From Lepidodermella squamata (taxonomy: Eukaryota > Gastrotricha), in assembly GCA_047495785.1 (NCBI GenBank), contig JBLDXI010000054.1, positions 1,426,001-1,490,000 of the forward strand: a DNA stretch of 64,000 nucleotides, read 5' to 3'. This document shows positions 11,543-23,104 of the stretch, piece after piece. Below the pieces are notes generated by a model that saw nothing but the letters and a program-made list of their open reading frames with translations, was not told the origin of the DNA and made no database searches. The position numbers and the translations under genes were made by a program. How positions within the stretch are numbered: the first letter of the stretch is position 1; each line of letters begins with the position of its first letter.

Positions 11543-13331
11543 TTAAATAGGAGTTTCAGGACGGCTGGCCAGGTAGGCCTTCATCTGCGGAGTTCCTTCA
11601 ACGGCGTTCTTGATAGCAACCAGCGTCGGGTATTTCGCCTCAACATCAGCCCAGTCGACGAACGGCATGTGTTTAGCAGAATCTAGCACAGAAGCAAGCG
11701 CAACATCGGCATACGTGTGCTGGAAACGAAAAAATTCGTGGTTAATAATGAAAGGGAAATTTTTGAAGTCTTACAGCATCTCCTCCGGCAACACTTTTAC
11801 CGCCATGGGCCAGGGCTTGTTTTTCCAAGAAGCCAAGATTGCGAGCAAAATGGTCATTTTTCAGCTTGGCAGCCGCTTCATCCTGAACAAAAAAGTGCCG
11901 AAATCTAGGTGAAGTTTTCTTAAACTTGGAATTTACCTTTTTGGCTGCGTCTTGCTCCTTGTAGACCGCGAAAATTGCATCCCAGACGTCGCGCAAGCTG
12001 GAAAAAGGTTCAGAACACATCGGCGATTTTTTTCCAAGACGGGAAACATTTTTTTTTGAAAATGTTTATATAATAAAATGTCCCCAAGCACAGCCTAATT
12101 CCGAATATTGCATGTCACACTACCAACGATATTTTCTGATTATTTTAGGATTTTTTATTTTTTTTTTAGGAATTATTGAAATAATTGAAGTTATAAATAA
12201 ATTAAATGGAGGAACTGTTAAAAAATTATGACGAGCCGGGGCAGATTCGGCTTTGCGTCAGCCAACCGTAATTTAAACATAATTTTGTTACACTAATTTT
12301 CCACTATCGCCATTTCAAAGTGTTCAGGACTAATTAAAAAATCCAGATAAATTGCCAACAGTAGATCCTAAATTTAGGGATCCGGCATATTATTTTTAGC
12401 TTTTCAATCTAATAGCCGTCAAACCAATAAATCGGTATCTCGTATATTTTTTAACCAGAGAGAGAGATACCGATTTATTGGTGGTCTACGTTACATAATT
12501 CTTAGTAACATTGCCTTTAAGACACAGAGATATGAATTAATTAACTTCAGTATAGTATTAACTTTAGTATAGTATTCAGTATTAACTTCACTATTTTACA
12601 GAGCTTCAATCGATTTCAATTATTGATGTCATAAATCAGTGATTTTTCCGATATCAACTGGTATAAATGCCAATTTTTTTAAAAATTTCCTATATACACA
12701 AGGCTATATTAATAAGCCAGGTGCATAAAATAAAGTTAATGGAATTATATGATTACATTGAGCGTCATTATAGATCGAAGAAAGGCGAAATTGAAATGGG
12801 AAAAATCGATACAAATTCTCCTTGATTGTAGGCGACGAAGACCGTAATTTTTATAAATTATTATTGTTATAAGGAACATTTCCTGACCTAAAAGGTTCCC
12901 GAACCTTCGATCGAACTTAATTATAATAGCGAGATGTTACTGATTTTGCCAGCAAATTTCAAGCGATGGGTACTTATGTATGTCCGAATAATAGCATCTA
13001 GTAAAATGTTCTGAAATTACATTTCGAAGGCCTCATCCGCCCTTGCTTCCTCCATCGGAGTTTTGCCGGTTAGCCCGGCCCATTTAGCCACCATACGAGC
13101 GATAGCAGCGCTTTGGCACACCACGTGGCTGGTTCCATCAGCATGCGTTATCTCGAGAGTCGGAAGCTGTCCGACAGGGGCCGTCGACTTCAGCGGCATC
13201 CACTCGTCCTTGGTTAGGCGGTTATCCTCGAAGGCAATCTTGGCATAGTGCAAAATGTAGCGCACAGTTTCGGCCTTGCCTCGAAAGGGGAAGTAGGACA
13301 GCTTCAACTTTTTATCACCACAAGCAGCCAT
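11543..13331 (-). CDS. Glutathione S-transferase, sigma-like (GST D)
   Basis: Exons 13331-13021, 11997-11937, 11882-11775 and 11719-11543 give 218 residues. It is the first member of the MAACGDKK group (D, G, H, I, J, K); catalytic Tyr13 is in KLSYF. Intron 1 is long (1023 bases) and contains a hairpin at 12423-12482. A block near 12893-12990 is shared with intron 1 of GST G, proving common descent of the two genes including their introns. The 3' flank has an AATAAA complement at 11387-11392 inside a block conserved behind G, H, I and K. Confidence 0.93.
12423..12482. repeat. Perfect 19-base inverted repeat in GST D intron 1
   Basis: ACCAATAAATCGGTATCTC at 12423-12441 is exactly complementary to 12464-12482, with a 22-base spacer. 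The intronic RNA would form a strong hairpin. It may be a miniature element; no clear target duplication was found. Confidence 0.75.
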
Positions 13332-14160
13332 GGCTTTGTATAATTAAATTATAATAAGATAACTTAAAAAGATGCAAATGCAATGAAACAAAAGTAGGGT
13401 AGATTGAGAGGAAGTCACACAAGTTTTACACATGCTTTTATCGATTGCTTTTTAGTGAAAGCTGCAACTACGGCTGTTCAAAAATAGAAGCGTGCTTAGT
13501 AATTTGCCTAAATTAAGCTCCGCAAAAAATTGGCCTACTTACGTGATTTTCGGACATTGTTTTCATTAATTTTTCAGGAGTGAGCGTTGAAAAAATGAGG
13601 TTTTTTGCATTATTTATTGCCCGTCTCGTGTCATCAGCACGCATTTGACAAAAATTATCGAGGAAATTGGGGCAAAAAATAGATTTTCAGAAAAAGCGGT
13701 GTAGTTATTTTCTGAAAATAATTCTCAGAAATTCTCTCTGAAAACGTAAAAATCGCAGGACATCCAGCTCCCCACTAAAAAAATCAGGTAAAAATTCGGA
13801 AATTTTCAAAATTTGCATGAAAATCAGGTCCACCGTTTTTTCGAATTTTTTTTGAGCGACGGTACATTGTTGCATTGCTGCTAGAAAATAAGAGTATTAT
13901 TTTATAGAAAACAAAGCTCTCGGCGATAGCTTTCTGAACCCTTTTCCGTCTACTTTCTTCGCTTGCGTTACTTATGGGACACTTATGGGACATTTTATCG
14001 AAGTAATCCAGGTCGATATAGCGCAGGGTTAAAACTTTTCTGGCATTTAATAGAGTATGTTTTTGCTTGTATTTCGTTAACAAGTCACGAGAAACTCAAC
14101 GCGTTTGCAAAACTGAAACGTAAAAAATTGCACGAAAAACAATCCTGGTTAAAAATATTG
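13332..14160. other. GST D promoter and intergenic sequence
   Basis: No gene supported. The first part carries the octamer block of the D-type promoters. A stretch near 13550-13680 is closely repeated at 36838-36960 upstream of GST G, so it belongs to the duplicated unit. A small ORF within that repeat (near 13594) is similar in both copies but reads against the GST strand and looks incidental. Confidence 0.5.
13372..13379 (-). promoter_or_regulatory. Octamer (POU-type) motif upstream of GST D
   Basis: ATGCAAAT (ATTTGCAT on the coding strand) begins 41 bases before the GST D start codon. The same word recurs at 41-44 bases before GST G, H, J and K. The octamer is the classical POU homeodomain site. 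A functional role is inferred from conservation between paralogues, which could simply reflect recent duplication. Confidence 0.45.
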
Positions 14161-14233
14161 CGCCCTCCGGGGGACTCGAACCCCCGACCCTGTGATTAAA
14201 AGTCACATGCTCTACCGACTGAGCTAGGAAGGC
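14161..14233 (-). tRNA. tRNA-Lys (anticodon UUU)
   Basis: On the minus strand the 5' arm GCCTTCC pairs with GGAGGGC near the 3' end. The A-box region AGCTCAGTCGGTAGAGCA and B box GGTTCGAGTCC are canonical. The anticodon loop reads CTTTTAA flanked by complementary TGTGA/TCACA, giving anticodon UUU for lysine. It is 73 nucleotides long with no intron. It sits between GST D and GST E, on the same strand. Confidence 0.95.
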
Positions 14234-14318
14234 CCTTGCTGAATTAGCTGGCCAATGTTTGAATTAGCTGGCCGCCCTGTTACCAAGCTTTTGAAGCCTG
14301 CTACTGAAACCAAACGCA

Positions 14319-14365
14319 AGCAGCGAACGACGCTGATGGGACTCGAACCCACAATCGTCAAGATC
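14319..14365 (-). pseudogene. tRNA 3'-half relic (tRNA-Arg(UCU)-like)
   Basis: On the minus strand the stretch GATTGTGGGTTCGAGTCCCA, followed by TCAGCGTCG, resembles the T-arm and 3' acceptor strand of tRNA-Arg(UCU). No matching 5' acceptor strand, D arm or anticodon arm is visible on its 5' side. It lies about 90 bases from the intact tRNA-Lys gene. It could be a decayed tRNA gene or a SINE head remnant. Confidence 0.5.
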
Positions 14366-14816
14366 GGTGCGCGAAAAGTGACGTGCGCGTGCGGTAATAA
14401 TAATATTAATCAAGCCTCCCGCCATACGCCTTGCGAGGAACTAGTAAGGAATAGTTAGGGGAGGTCGTGCTGAGTTGTCGTTGGCTGAAATGTCGCACTA
14501 CGGATTTCCCCCATTTGAAAAATCGTTAAAATTTCGAAAAAATAATCTATGTATTAATCGTTTCAAGAGCATCTTCTGGAACTGCCGGAAATTATTGATT
14601 GTGATTTACTGTTCAAGAATGATGAGCAGTCAAAAATACATATACTGATTTGTTTACTTTTCCAACCACGCGATCATAGATACGATACAGTTCAAGGTTT
14701 AACATGACATTTTCTAATTAATGCTGTATTTTATTTGTATTTTTGCTCATTCACAGCGATAAATCGATAATTGCAGGGCACTTAGCGTTGTTATATTCAG
14801 AGGTCAAATTCAAATT

Positions 14817-15636
14817 TTAAATTTTTGTAACAGGACGGCCAGCAAGATAGGCTTTGAGTTGCGGCCCTTCTTCAATGGCAGTCTTGATTTTAAGCAGGGT
14901 CGGATAATTAGCCTCGATGTCGCCCCAATCGATAAAATCCAAGGTGTGACAAAGGTCCAGAAACCCGGCCAAAGCAGCGTCGACAAAAGTGAACTAATAC
15001 AAAAATTGAATATAAAATAAAAGAACAGTTTTAATACTATTTCTTACATCATCGCCGCCAGCAAGATTTTTCCCGCCATTAATCGCGGCCTGTTTTTCGA
15101 GGAAACCAAGGTAGAGAGGAAAAATGTCGGCTTTGAGCTTTGCGACAGCTTCGGCCTGGAATTTTACGATATTCAAAGGATTTTCCGGGATTCAAGCTTA
15201 TACCTTTTTAACTTCGTCCTTCATGTGCTCGAATACCTTTCCGACGCCATCCAGAGCTTCGTGAATTCTATTCAAAAAAATTGCAAAATTAAACGAAGAA
15301 ATAAATCAAAATAGTTAGTAAGTACATTTCAAAAGCTTCTTCTGCCCTTGCGAGTTCCCACGGATTTTTGCCATTCAACCCGTGCCAAGCCGCGATGACT
15401 CGAACAATCGAGAAGCTCTGGCACAGCATTTTCGAACTCCCATCCGGCTCCGTAATTTCAAGAACTGGCACCTGTCCAAGGGGCATTTTCGCCTTCAATG
15501 ACTTCTGCCAGTCTTCGCGATCGAAGCGGTAGTCTTCGAATTGAATTTTGGCGAAGTGGAGGACATAGCGAATAATCTCGGCTCTGCCTTTCTGCGGGTA
15601 GTAGATCAATTTATACTTTCTGCCGTCGTTCGACAT
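14817..15636 (-). CDS. Glutathione S-transferase, sigma-like (GST E)
   Basis: Exons 15636-15326, 15267-15204, 15155-15048 and 14993-14817 give 219 residues, closest to GST C (MSNDGRKYKLIYYP; Tyr12). The frame is open 27 bases upstream, but the MSNDG start aligns with its paralogues. It ends PVTKI. It is the last GST before the 15.5 kb non-GST block. Confidence 0.93.
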
Positions 15637-17275
15637 CTGATTGCTAACAAGGTATATTATCAACTTCGCTAAAATTTAATGATTTTCGGCGCGTTTAAAG
15701 CCGTTAGTTCAAGTTAAAATGAAGGGTTCTAGTCTTTTTCTATCCTTGATTGATAATTATGTCGACCCATGACTATTGACCGTGGGAAAATTGGTAACCT
15801 AAGGTACATATGTAAAATAATTCAAAAATTGGTTGTCTCAACTGCCGATATTGGAAAAATCACTGATTTGTAAAATCAATACCGAAAATCGATATCAACT
15901 GTGACGGCTGGTAAACTGCCGTAATGCAGAGTTATCGGTTATGCAAGATAATAAAGAAGGATAAACAAATAGCTGGATATGTTCGGTGAGGTACTACTAG
16001 TTGAAGGTCACTTAAAGCAGAAAATTTGGAAATTTTAATCAAATTTTCTCGATTTAGAATGAAAACTCGGTAGAAAAAGCGATGACGGACCTCGAAAGAA
16101 TTGTTTATAGACTGCGCTATTGTAGATAATTTACGCCCATTCATCATAATTTCCTATAAATGAATCGCTAAAAACGCCAAGGGTTCTGTGACTGGCACGC
16201 GACTGAATTTTTCTCTGAAGGCGATCAAGTGAATACGGGTGTGAACTAAACGCGAGAACATGTTTAAAATTGAAACTGAAACTGAAAAACGACGTATAAC
16301 ATACATGTATCTTGAAAATGAGGCTATGCATTGAGGTTTTCCCAGAAATTCACTCATCAATTATGAAATTTCAATTAATCATGTCGTAAGGTGCAATCTG
16401 TAACTTGCTTAAAGGGTCAACAAGGGATATGGGTCAGTTTCAAAAATTGATTCTATCATTTATCGTCTCAGAGATTCAGTCATACCCGCGATTCCCGTCC
16501 GATCGGAGGTTTTCATAAAATATTTCATAAATAGGCAACTCGCGAGCGAAGCGAGCTTTAGCTGACGGTTTTTTCCCCCCGATTTCCCGAGTCCAGAATG
16601 GTCCAAAAATGCCTTGTTTCTTAGTGTGGATCTACCTTTTTGTTCCTTAGTGTGGATCTTTTTGTCCTTCTGTCCAAGGGAAGGAAGCGAAACTGGATTA
16701 AAGAACAATGGTCCTTATCCCACGCCTAGTTTCGGACATTTTTCAAAAAGTGTGTTCCTTTTTTTTGGGAAAACCCCAAATTGAACAACAGCCCCTGCAT
16801 ACTTACTTGCAAAAAGTTTTTTGGGGTAAACTCATCACCTATTCACTTTTCTTTGACGCTGAAAAAGGCATCGGAATCGGCTCGACGAGTAGAAGGCGTT
16901 AGGCTATTAAAATTTGAAAAATAATTATTTTTCGATTTTTAACGTAAATTCGAAAATTTTCTGCTCAAAACACTGTGTGACGTCATCGGGAGCAGAGTAC
17001 AAAATCTGATCGCCAGTGCTTTTTTTACTTGCGAAAAATTTGAAATTATTATGTGTCAAGGTCGAATTTAGGAAAAATAGCCTAACGCCATGATAATCAC
17101 CTGTATAGGTGAACTGGAGTCGGTCAAGCCACAGGTAATTAAGGTGTACGAGATTACCCAAAAAAACCAAGGGTGAAAATTGCTAAATTTTTCGGCACAT
17201 GATTTTGGCGTTTTTTGCTCAAAAGCTGAACAAAACAGATGGCGCACACGAACAATGAGCTTCCCTTCCTTCCCT
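15637..17275. other. Intergenic sequence
   Basis: No gene supported. A dispersed short repeat built around ATCGAT, ATAAATCA and GATATC occurs near 15850-15900 and again near 7150, 12600 and 32180. A GAGCGAAGCGAG hairpin word occurs at 16543-16554. Short ORFs here lack recognisable domains and have no paralogue. Confidence 0.45.
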
Positions 17276-18275
17276 TGCTTCCATAGACATAATTCAGTAG
17301 AGATCGCCCACTCGCGTGAAAAAGGGTGTACGCCATGGGCGCCAGATGGTCAGATGATTCATCAGAGGCTTGGAGGCCAAGTAAACAAAGTATTCGATTC
17401 TTTTTTTGTTGGTTCCGATCGAAGATTAAAAAATTCTCAATTTTTGTTGATGGTTCCAGATAGATGACATTACAAGGAACACGTTGGTTATTTTTCCGAA
17501 ATTTTAGGAGCAATATGAACCACTGAAATTGAAGAAATTGAATTTCGCTGATGCAATAAAAATATATTTACCCTCTTATTCAATCGAAATTGAAGCAGTT
17601 TTTTAGTGGTCTGTGTAGCCCAGATCGAGCTCTACAATTTGATACTTGGAGCAATCTTGGATGAATTTTCATCGATTTTCTGGACATTTTCGAAAATCGA
17701 ACGTGGATTCATCCATAATAAAAATCTGGACTTGGTGGAGGATTCAATTCAGAACCTTTGTTGACAGCACGTGCGCCGCATGCACATGTTGTGGTTGGAA
17801 AGAGTCCAAACCTTAATCACAAAAAGACAGTAATGTAAATTATGCTCTCGATTCCTTTAAAAAATTGCAGAAAATCAATAAAAATTCATCCAAGTTCGCT
17901 CCAAGTATCAAATTGTTGAGCTCGATCTGGACTACACGGACCACTAAAAAACTGCTTCAATTTCGATTCAATTAGAGGTGTAAATTCATTTTATTTCCAA
18001 TCGCAAAATCATTTTTCTTTGATTTGGTGGTCCATATTGAGTTAAAAAATCATGAAAAAATAACCAGCGTGTTCCTTGTAATGTCATCTATCTGGAACCA
18101 TCAACAAAAATTGAGAATTTTCTAAACTTCGATCGGAACCAACAAAAAAAGAATCGAATATTTTGTTTACTTGGCCTCCAAGCCTCTGATAAATCATCTG
18201 ACCATCTGGCGCCCATGGCGTACACCCTTTTTCACGCGAGTGGGCGATCTCTACTGAACTATATCTATGCTTGCT
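17276..18275. mobile_element. Foldback element, about 1 kb long inverted repeat
   Basis: The left half (17276-17700) reappears in reverse complement in the right half (17860-18275) over nearly its full length with moderate divergence. Matching landmarks are CAGTAGAGATCGCCCACTCG, the GGTGTACGCCATGGGCGCCA block, GATGGTTCCAGATAGATGAC, and the inner AGATCGAGCTC and GATACTTGGAGC blocks. Both arms encode the same short peptide (MAYTLFHASGRSLLNY) in opposite orientations, an independent check. The centre (about 17700-17860) is unpaired and has no transposase. It is probably a non-autonomous foldback DNA transposon. Confidence 0.85.
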
Positions 18276-19970
18276 TCTGTCATTTCGAGGCCATAGGACA
18301 CCAGTGTCCTACAGGACACTTGAAAGTTGGCTTATTAGTACACGAGTTTCCTATAGGACACGGTTTGGGAAACGTTGCTGTAAATCACTTGTCAACATCA
18401 CAACATAAAAAATATGAACTGACACCGAATCGGTCTCAGATGTCGTGGAAACTTTTTTAACGGTAAAATTATTTGAAAAAATAAATGAACAAAATTTCCG
18501 AAAATTTTTGCGCTGAAACCTGCTAAAATGTATCCTCTTTTTTTAGGAATTTTCCGACGGCCAGCCGTCGCTGGTGTTCTGCGCTTCGAAGCCGCTGGTA
18601 ATGGCACAGCGGCGCTTTTTGGGCCTCTGCAAATCACCGGCGCACTGTTCTATATAACGACTTGATAGCAATAATCTTCCCTAATAACCGGATATCAAGT
18701 ATTACAGAGCGTTGATACTTGATGTTCACAATCTTGAGGCGTTTACTGCCCTGTCTTATTGCTTGCGATGTGTGTGGCAAAGAATGCCCCACTGTGAAGG
18801 GCCCCACACAAAGAATGCGCGGTATGAAAACACACAGGTCGAGGATGCACAAAGCCGGCTTAAATCAATTGATGTAGACCCGATGTTTGCTCCGATGAAA
18901 ACGGCTTCTTCTTCCAAGGTTGGAGTTAACGTTAACCATCCGAACGTGTGGCGTTTTTCGAACTCCATGCTCGAGTTGGAATCGCGAGTGATCGTATATC
19001 TAATTTTTAAATTTATTCCATCTTTTACCGAAGAAAACCCAGAAAACCCCGATGGTAGCTGGTTCGGTAATTTTCGGTATTTTACCCGGCTGGACCAAAT
19101 TGCTATTCGTACATAGTTTTTCCCGATTTTTCAGCAAGGTTAGCAAGGTTCTTGGCAAATTTTCGTTCAGGTCAACTGGGGTCGTCGCTTGACAAGGTCG
19201 CAGTATTTCAACGAAGTTAAGTCCCCGCGGAAAATGAATGATCGCACACAAAAATGGACGCATCGTATAAATTATTGGCGACCATTGTTGTTTTCCATAG
19301 CTCATACATCGGTCGTTGACTACCGGTTTCATCTTTTTCAGTTGGAGCATGTCGATAATGTGTTCTCTTGCAGTTTTCATAACAAGGAATGACGCTGACG
19401 AGTTTCAACGCTCCAGATCATATCTTCGCCCGAATCTAACATTATTCAATCATTGTTAAGGTCATGAACAGGTTTGCCTTTTCTTTGTTTTAATGACGGA
19501 TTTGATCGTTCTTATGGTTTTTCTAGCCCGGGCGTCTTCTTCATCCTCCGACAAGGTGTCCTCGCTCTCAGACAAGGCTTGGCGATGAATAATAATTAAA
19601 AATAACTCTCAGGCCAGCTGATTAATATTGTCCGTTTCGCGCCTTCAGTCAACACTTGAATGCTAATGCTCGTATAAAAAAATATATACTGACGTAAAAA
19701 ATTAAAAAAGATATTTTTAATATTAATATAATATAATAGAGTCGACTATATGCTCAAATTTAAATTTAGCTTGAACTTGTGATATATAATTATTAATTCT
19801 GCCCTTGCCACCGCGCTATTTTTGAATGGAAAGTATGCTCAGTTGCCATCGAGATAAAAATAACTCTGTCCCTAAACATCCTCGAGAAGCTCGACCGGCC
19901 GAAGTGTCATCTATTCATTCATCCGTTTTTCGTTTCAAATTCAACTTTCGGTTAAACCTTCTCTCTTAAG
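18276..19970. other. Intergenic sequence and duplicated promoter region
   Basis: No gene could be supported before 19480. A 134-codon plus-strand ORF at 18712-19116 has no recognised domain. From about 19525 to 19970 the sequence is nearly identical to 23105-23530, so it is the 5' part of a duplicated unit and should contain the promoter of the first cysteine-repeat gene. Confidence 0.5.
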
Positions 19971-21890
19971 ATGACTTTTAGACTAGCTGTTCTTGCAGCG
20001 ACCTTGGGCATCGCCTACAGTCGTGAGTTACCGTCTCTTTCACGAATCATTTGGCTCATTTTGGGTGTATCTATTCAGAAAGTGTTGTCAGCTCAGCGAG
20101 ACCTGTCGAGTGCTCGAATGCAGTTCTCACTACCCCCTACCAGCCTGAATCCGGCAGTTTGTATGACTTCAGCAGTCATGGCATCCATTGCGCCACCGAC
20201 GCCAATTACCTCTCGGCTTGGAGGATTCAGAGGAGTGTAAAGGAGGCCAACGGTATGCAGTTTGCATACAAGTGCTGCAAGGCCCCGTCTGGTGCAAAGT
20301 GCAGACAGGTTGTCACTGGCTACACAGATGGCGGTAGCGGGAATGCCGTCTTTCTGGACAGACAGGATATCAAGTGCAACGACAATGAAGTTCTGAAAAA
20401 CTTCACCCAGAATACTATGACTGGACAGGTTCAATACTACTACACTTGCTGCGAGGTTAGTTTCAGCGTCCTCACGTCCAAATGTACTCTAGTGCTTGAG
20501 TGCCTCCAGTAGCAACTGATTCATGGGCAATGTTCCCCCATTTGGTGGGAATATTCTTGTGGCCAAATGGCCATGAAAACCTTCGAAGTTACAGGCTACA
20601 AGTTTCTCAGGGTTCCTGGTTTAGAAACCCCCGCAGACCATGTGGCAACCTGGTTAGAGGCTCTCATAAAAGCACATATTCTCATGCTAGGAGTTCGATT
20701 GTCAGGGATTATCGGAAGGTGCCTGGCAAATAGGAGCGCGCTCAGGGTGGGAACCAAGCAATGAATTTGCGACTGGTTCAGGGCACTCAGGATGGAAAAA
20801 TTATTTTATATCATGAAACTTTCTAAACTTATAATACCTTCTCATGCTTTCATATCTAGGTTCCAAGTAACATATTTGTTGTTAGCAAGGTGCTTGCCAC
20901 CAACTATAACGAGGAAAGTAGCAAAACGTGGTCCCTTGAACGTCACAATGTCGCCTGCGGGGACGGTGAGCTGATGCAGAGATGGCGCCTTCAACGCATT
21001 TCAGCCCAGGGCGTTTTACGCTTTGAATACAACTGTGCCATCTTAGGCATCTTGCCAGAACCTTGCAGTAAGTTGGAATACCTAAATTTACCATCGCACA
21101 ACACTTTTCCATGCAGCGACGCCCAAGTGGTACGAGAAGTGCCCCACTGCCAACCTGGTAACCGCGGAGACCAGTGACCTCAGCGGGAACATGTTCGGCC
21201 TCGTTCCTCACGAGGTCAAATGCCCCGTCAACAATTATCTAACTTCATTCGGACTGACCAGGCCCAGCGATACCACCATCCAATACTCGTACACTTGCTG
21301 CGCTGCCCCCACCGCTATGACATGCCGCGAAGTCGAGAACGCGTATACTGATAGCGGTAATGGCGACAGCAACTACCTGGACAGGCAGAATATCCAATGC
21401 AATGCTAACGAGCTCATGAGCAGATTCGTGTTACGAAAGAACCCTGCGAACGGCCAAGTTAGCTACGGCTATACGTGCTGCATAGTAAGAATTTCTGAAA
21501 TTGATCTACTAATTTTCAATGAGATTTTATCAATTTCAGATCGCAGGCAAAGTGACCACCTCAGCCCACGCGACCGAATACGCAGATGAAATAGGAATTA
21601 AAACCTACACACTCGTCGCCCATCGCCCGACCTGCAACGATGGCAAGTTGCTGCAACGGTTCCAAGTTAAGCGGAGTTCGGGCAAGACCCGAATCGACTA
21701 CACCTGTGCCAAGGTCGCGAACGAGGCTTGTGCCGCGTGAATGCGCGAATAGATACATTGTCGAGAGATTGAAAGCAGAATCGTTGTGAATGGTAATACC
21801 AATATTACCTAATAGTCGAGAGGGATGGAGTGAAATTCAGCTTGTAATGACAAAGGTGGAATAAATGAGCGAAAAGCTGATATAAATGGT
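19525..21890. repeat. Tandem segmental duplication, copy 1
   Basis: Copy 1 of a roughly 2.4 kb unit whose second copy is 23105-25580, same orientation. Similarity starts in the 5' flank about 440 bases before the gene and continues through all exons and part of the introns to about 150 bases past the stop. The 5' flanks are almost identical while the exons differ visibly, which suggests conversion or constraint of the promoter, or faster coding change. Confidence 0.88.
19971..21740 (+). CDS. Secreted cysteine-repeat protein, copy 1 (novel family)
   Basis: Exons 19971-20022, 20079-20455, 20860-21067, 21117-21484 and 21540-21740 give 401 residues with all frames closing. A signal peptide (MTFRLAVLAATLGIAYS) opens the protein. 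The rest is about six repeats, each with an (I/V)xC(x)nE(x)L start, a central F or W, and an end (I/V)xYxY(T/K/N)CC, for example QVQYYYTCC, QYSYTCC and SYGYTCC. Repeats 2 and 5 share LDRQ(D/N)I(K/Q)CN. The fold is probably beta-rich and disulphide-bonded. The layout is reminiscent of dermatopontin repeats, but they lack its DRxW signature, so I do not assign a function. AATAAA lies at 21860-21865. Confidence 0.88.
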
Positions 21891-22688
21891 GTCTTTCTGT
21901 TCTGAATCAAACTTTAAAATCTGAATTTCAAATATCACCTTCGATATGGTAAGAGCCGATACGTTAAAGAAACGGCTTGCACCTTGCACACACTTTCAAT
22001 CAAGAACAATGGGAATGCTGACATTCTCCAGAAGATAGACCCATCATCCATCATGTGTCGGGAAAAAGGGCTGGGGAGCGGAAGTGCGGCGCGGTAGGTT
22101 CAGGGGTTTTACGGACCTGAAAAACTTCCCGGCCTCCATCAAACCGATTAACGAAACTTCTCTTCAAAGTCTTTTTCCTTTATTCTGTGCTAGCAACATC
22201 TTAGCTGGTTCCCAGCTGGTCGAAATAGTGAATCATTCTGTTTCGTTCAAAATCGAAAATATTCTCAAGCGCCTTTTGCTGCCAAACGTTGAGTATCTCT
22301 GTTGTTTTGAATTGACCGCTGAAACTGACCATGTTTCCGACGTTACTACTGATTTAACGCAGTCGATTTTCCTGCATTCGATTGCCTGTGTCTGAGACAT
22401 CGCAAGAAGCGGGGCAATTCAATTGCACGTTCACCGAGTCGGCGTTCAAATTCTGGCACGTCACATGTAGACTCATCTTAAACAGCATGCTTAAACTGAA
22501 ATTTGCTTAAGGGCACATACTCCTTAATGACGGTCAGCGCAGAGGCAATCCCTCGAGTCAGCATGCTGTCACTGTTCAGGCCCGAGCCAGATTTTGGCCC
22601 GTCCGCTTTCGGGCCGGCCCGTATGCGACCGGGTAACAGGACGTTGCCACTCCGCGTTCAGGCCAGTCTATATAACATGCCCCAATGC
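21891..22688. other. Intergenic sequence between duplicated genes
   Basis: Nothing supportable as a gene. A 103-codon plus-strand ORF (22084-22395) has no recognised motif. Around 22650 a short stretch (GGCCAGTCTATATAAC) resembles 44920-44935, suggesting a dispersed repeat. Confidence 0.4.
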
Positions 22689-22967
22689 GGGTAAGGTTAC
22701 CTTAATCTGCATAAAAAATATCCACTGTTTTCAAACGCTTAGTGAAGTTTTTATGCAGATTTATGGCACCTCCAGCGATTTTAAATGTTTGCCTTTTTTG
22801 ACTGTCAGCAACGATGGCTCCCTAACGGTGAGGAATTGGCTCATGAGATTTTGTGAGTTTACTCAAATGGGTTACGACTGTTTATGGTCACAATATGAGC
22901 CCGGAGAACCTCATGACAAGCGTTTAAAAGAGTGGAATTTTTTATGCAGATTTAGGTAATCTTACCC
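22689..22967. mobile_element. 279-base MITE with about 55-base terminal inverted repeats
   Basis: The left end GGGTAAGGTTACCTTAATCT is mirrored by a right end whose complement reads GGGTAAGATTACCTAAATCT. Pairing continues through GCATAAAAAAT, CCACT, TTTTCAAACGCTT and on for about 55 bases with few mismatches. The interior lacks a transposase. It lies between the two copies of the segmental duplication. Confidence 0.85.
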
Positions 22968-23104
22968 TAGTCTAGTTGCTGGTTCACTTTGTAAATTCGG
23001 AAGCGATTCAATTCGACAAGCTTTTTGCACGAGTAGCAGTTATTGTTGCGTCACCTTGACAAGCGCCTTATCATCGTTCTTTTGATTTTACTAGCCCTGA
23101 TCTC

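Noticed and set aside
13594-13647. Small conserved ORF MRFFALFIARLV near GST D, similar near 36889
   Set aside because: Looks like a signal peptide but is part of the duplicated upstream block, reads against the GST strand, and is not conserved at J, K or the orphan copy.
18712-19116. 134-codon plus-strand ORF
   Set aside because: No recognised motif, no conserved copy, no splice-linked neighbour exon; kept only as unexplained.
20093-20434. Minus-strand ORF opposite cysteine-repeat copy 1 (and its match at 23634-23978)
   Set aside because: Both are antisense shadows of exon 2; their similarity follows from the gene duplication.
22084-22395. 103-codon plus-strand ORF between the cysteine-repeat genes
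   Set aside because: No domain and no counterpart outside; composition not distinct from spacer.
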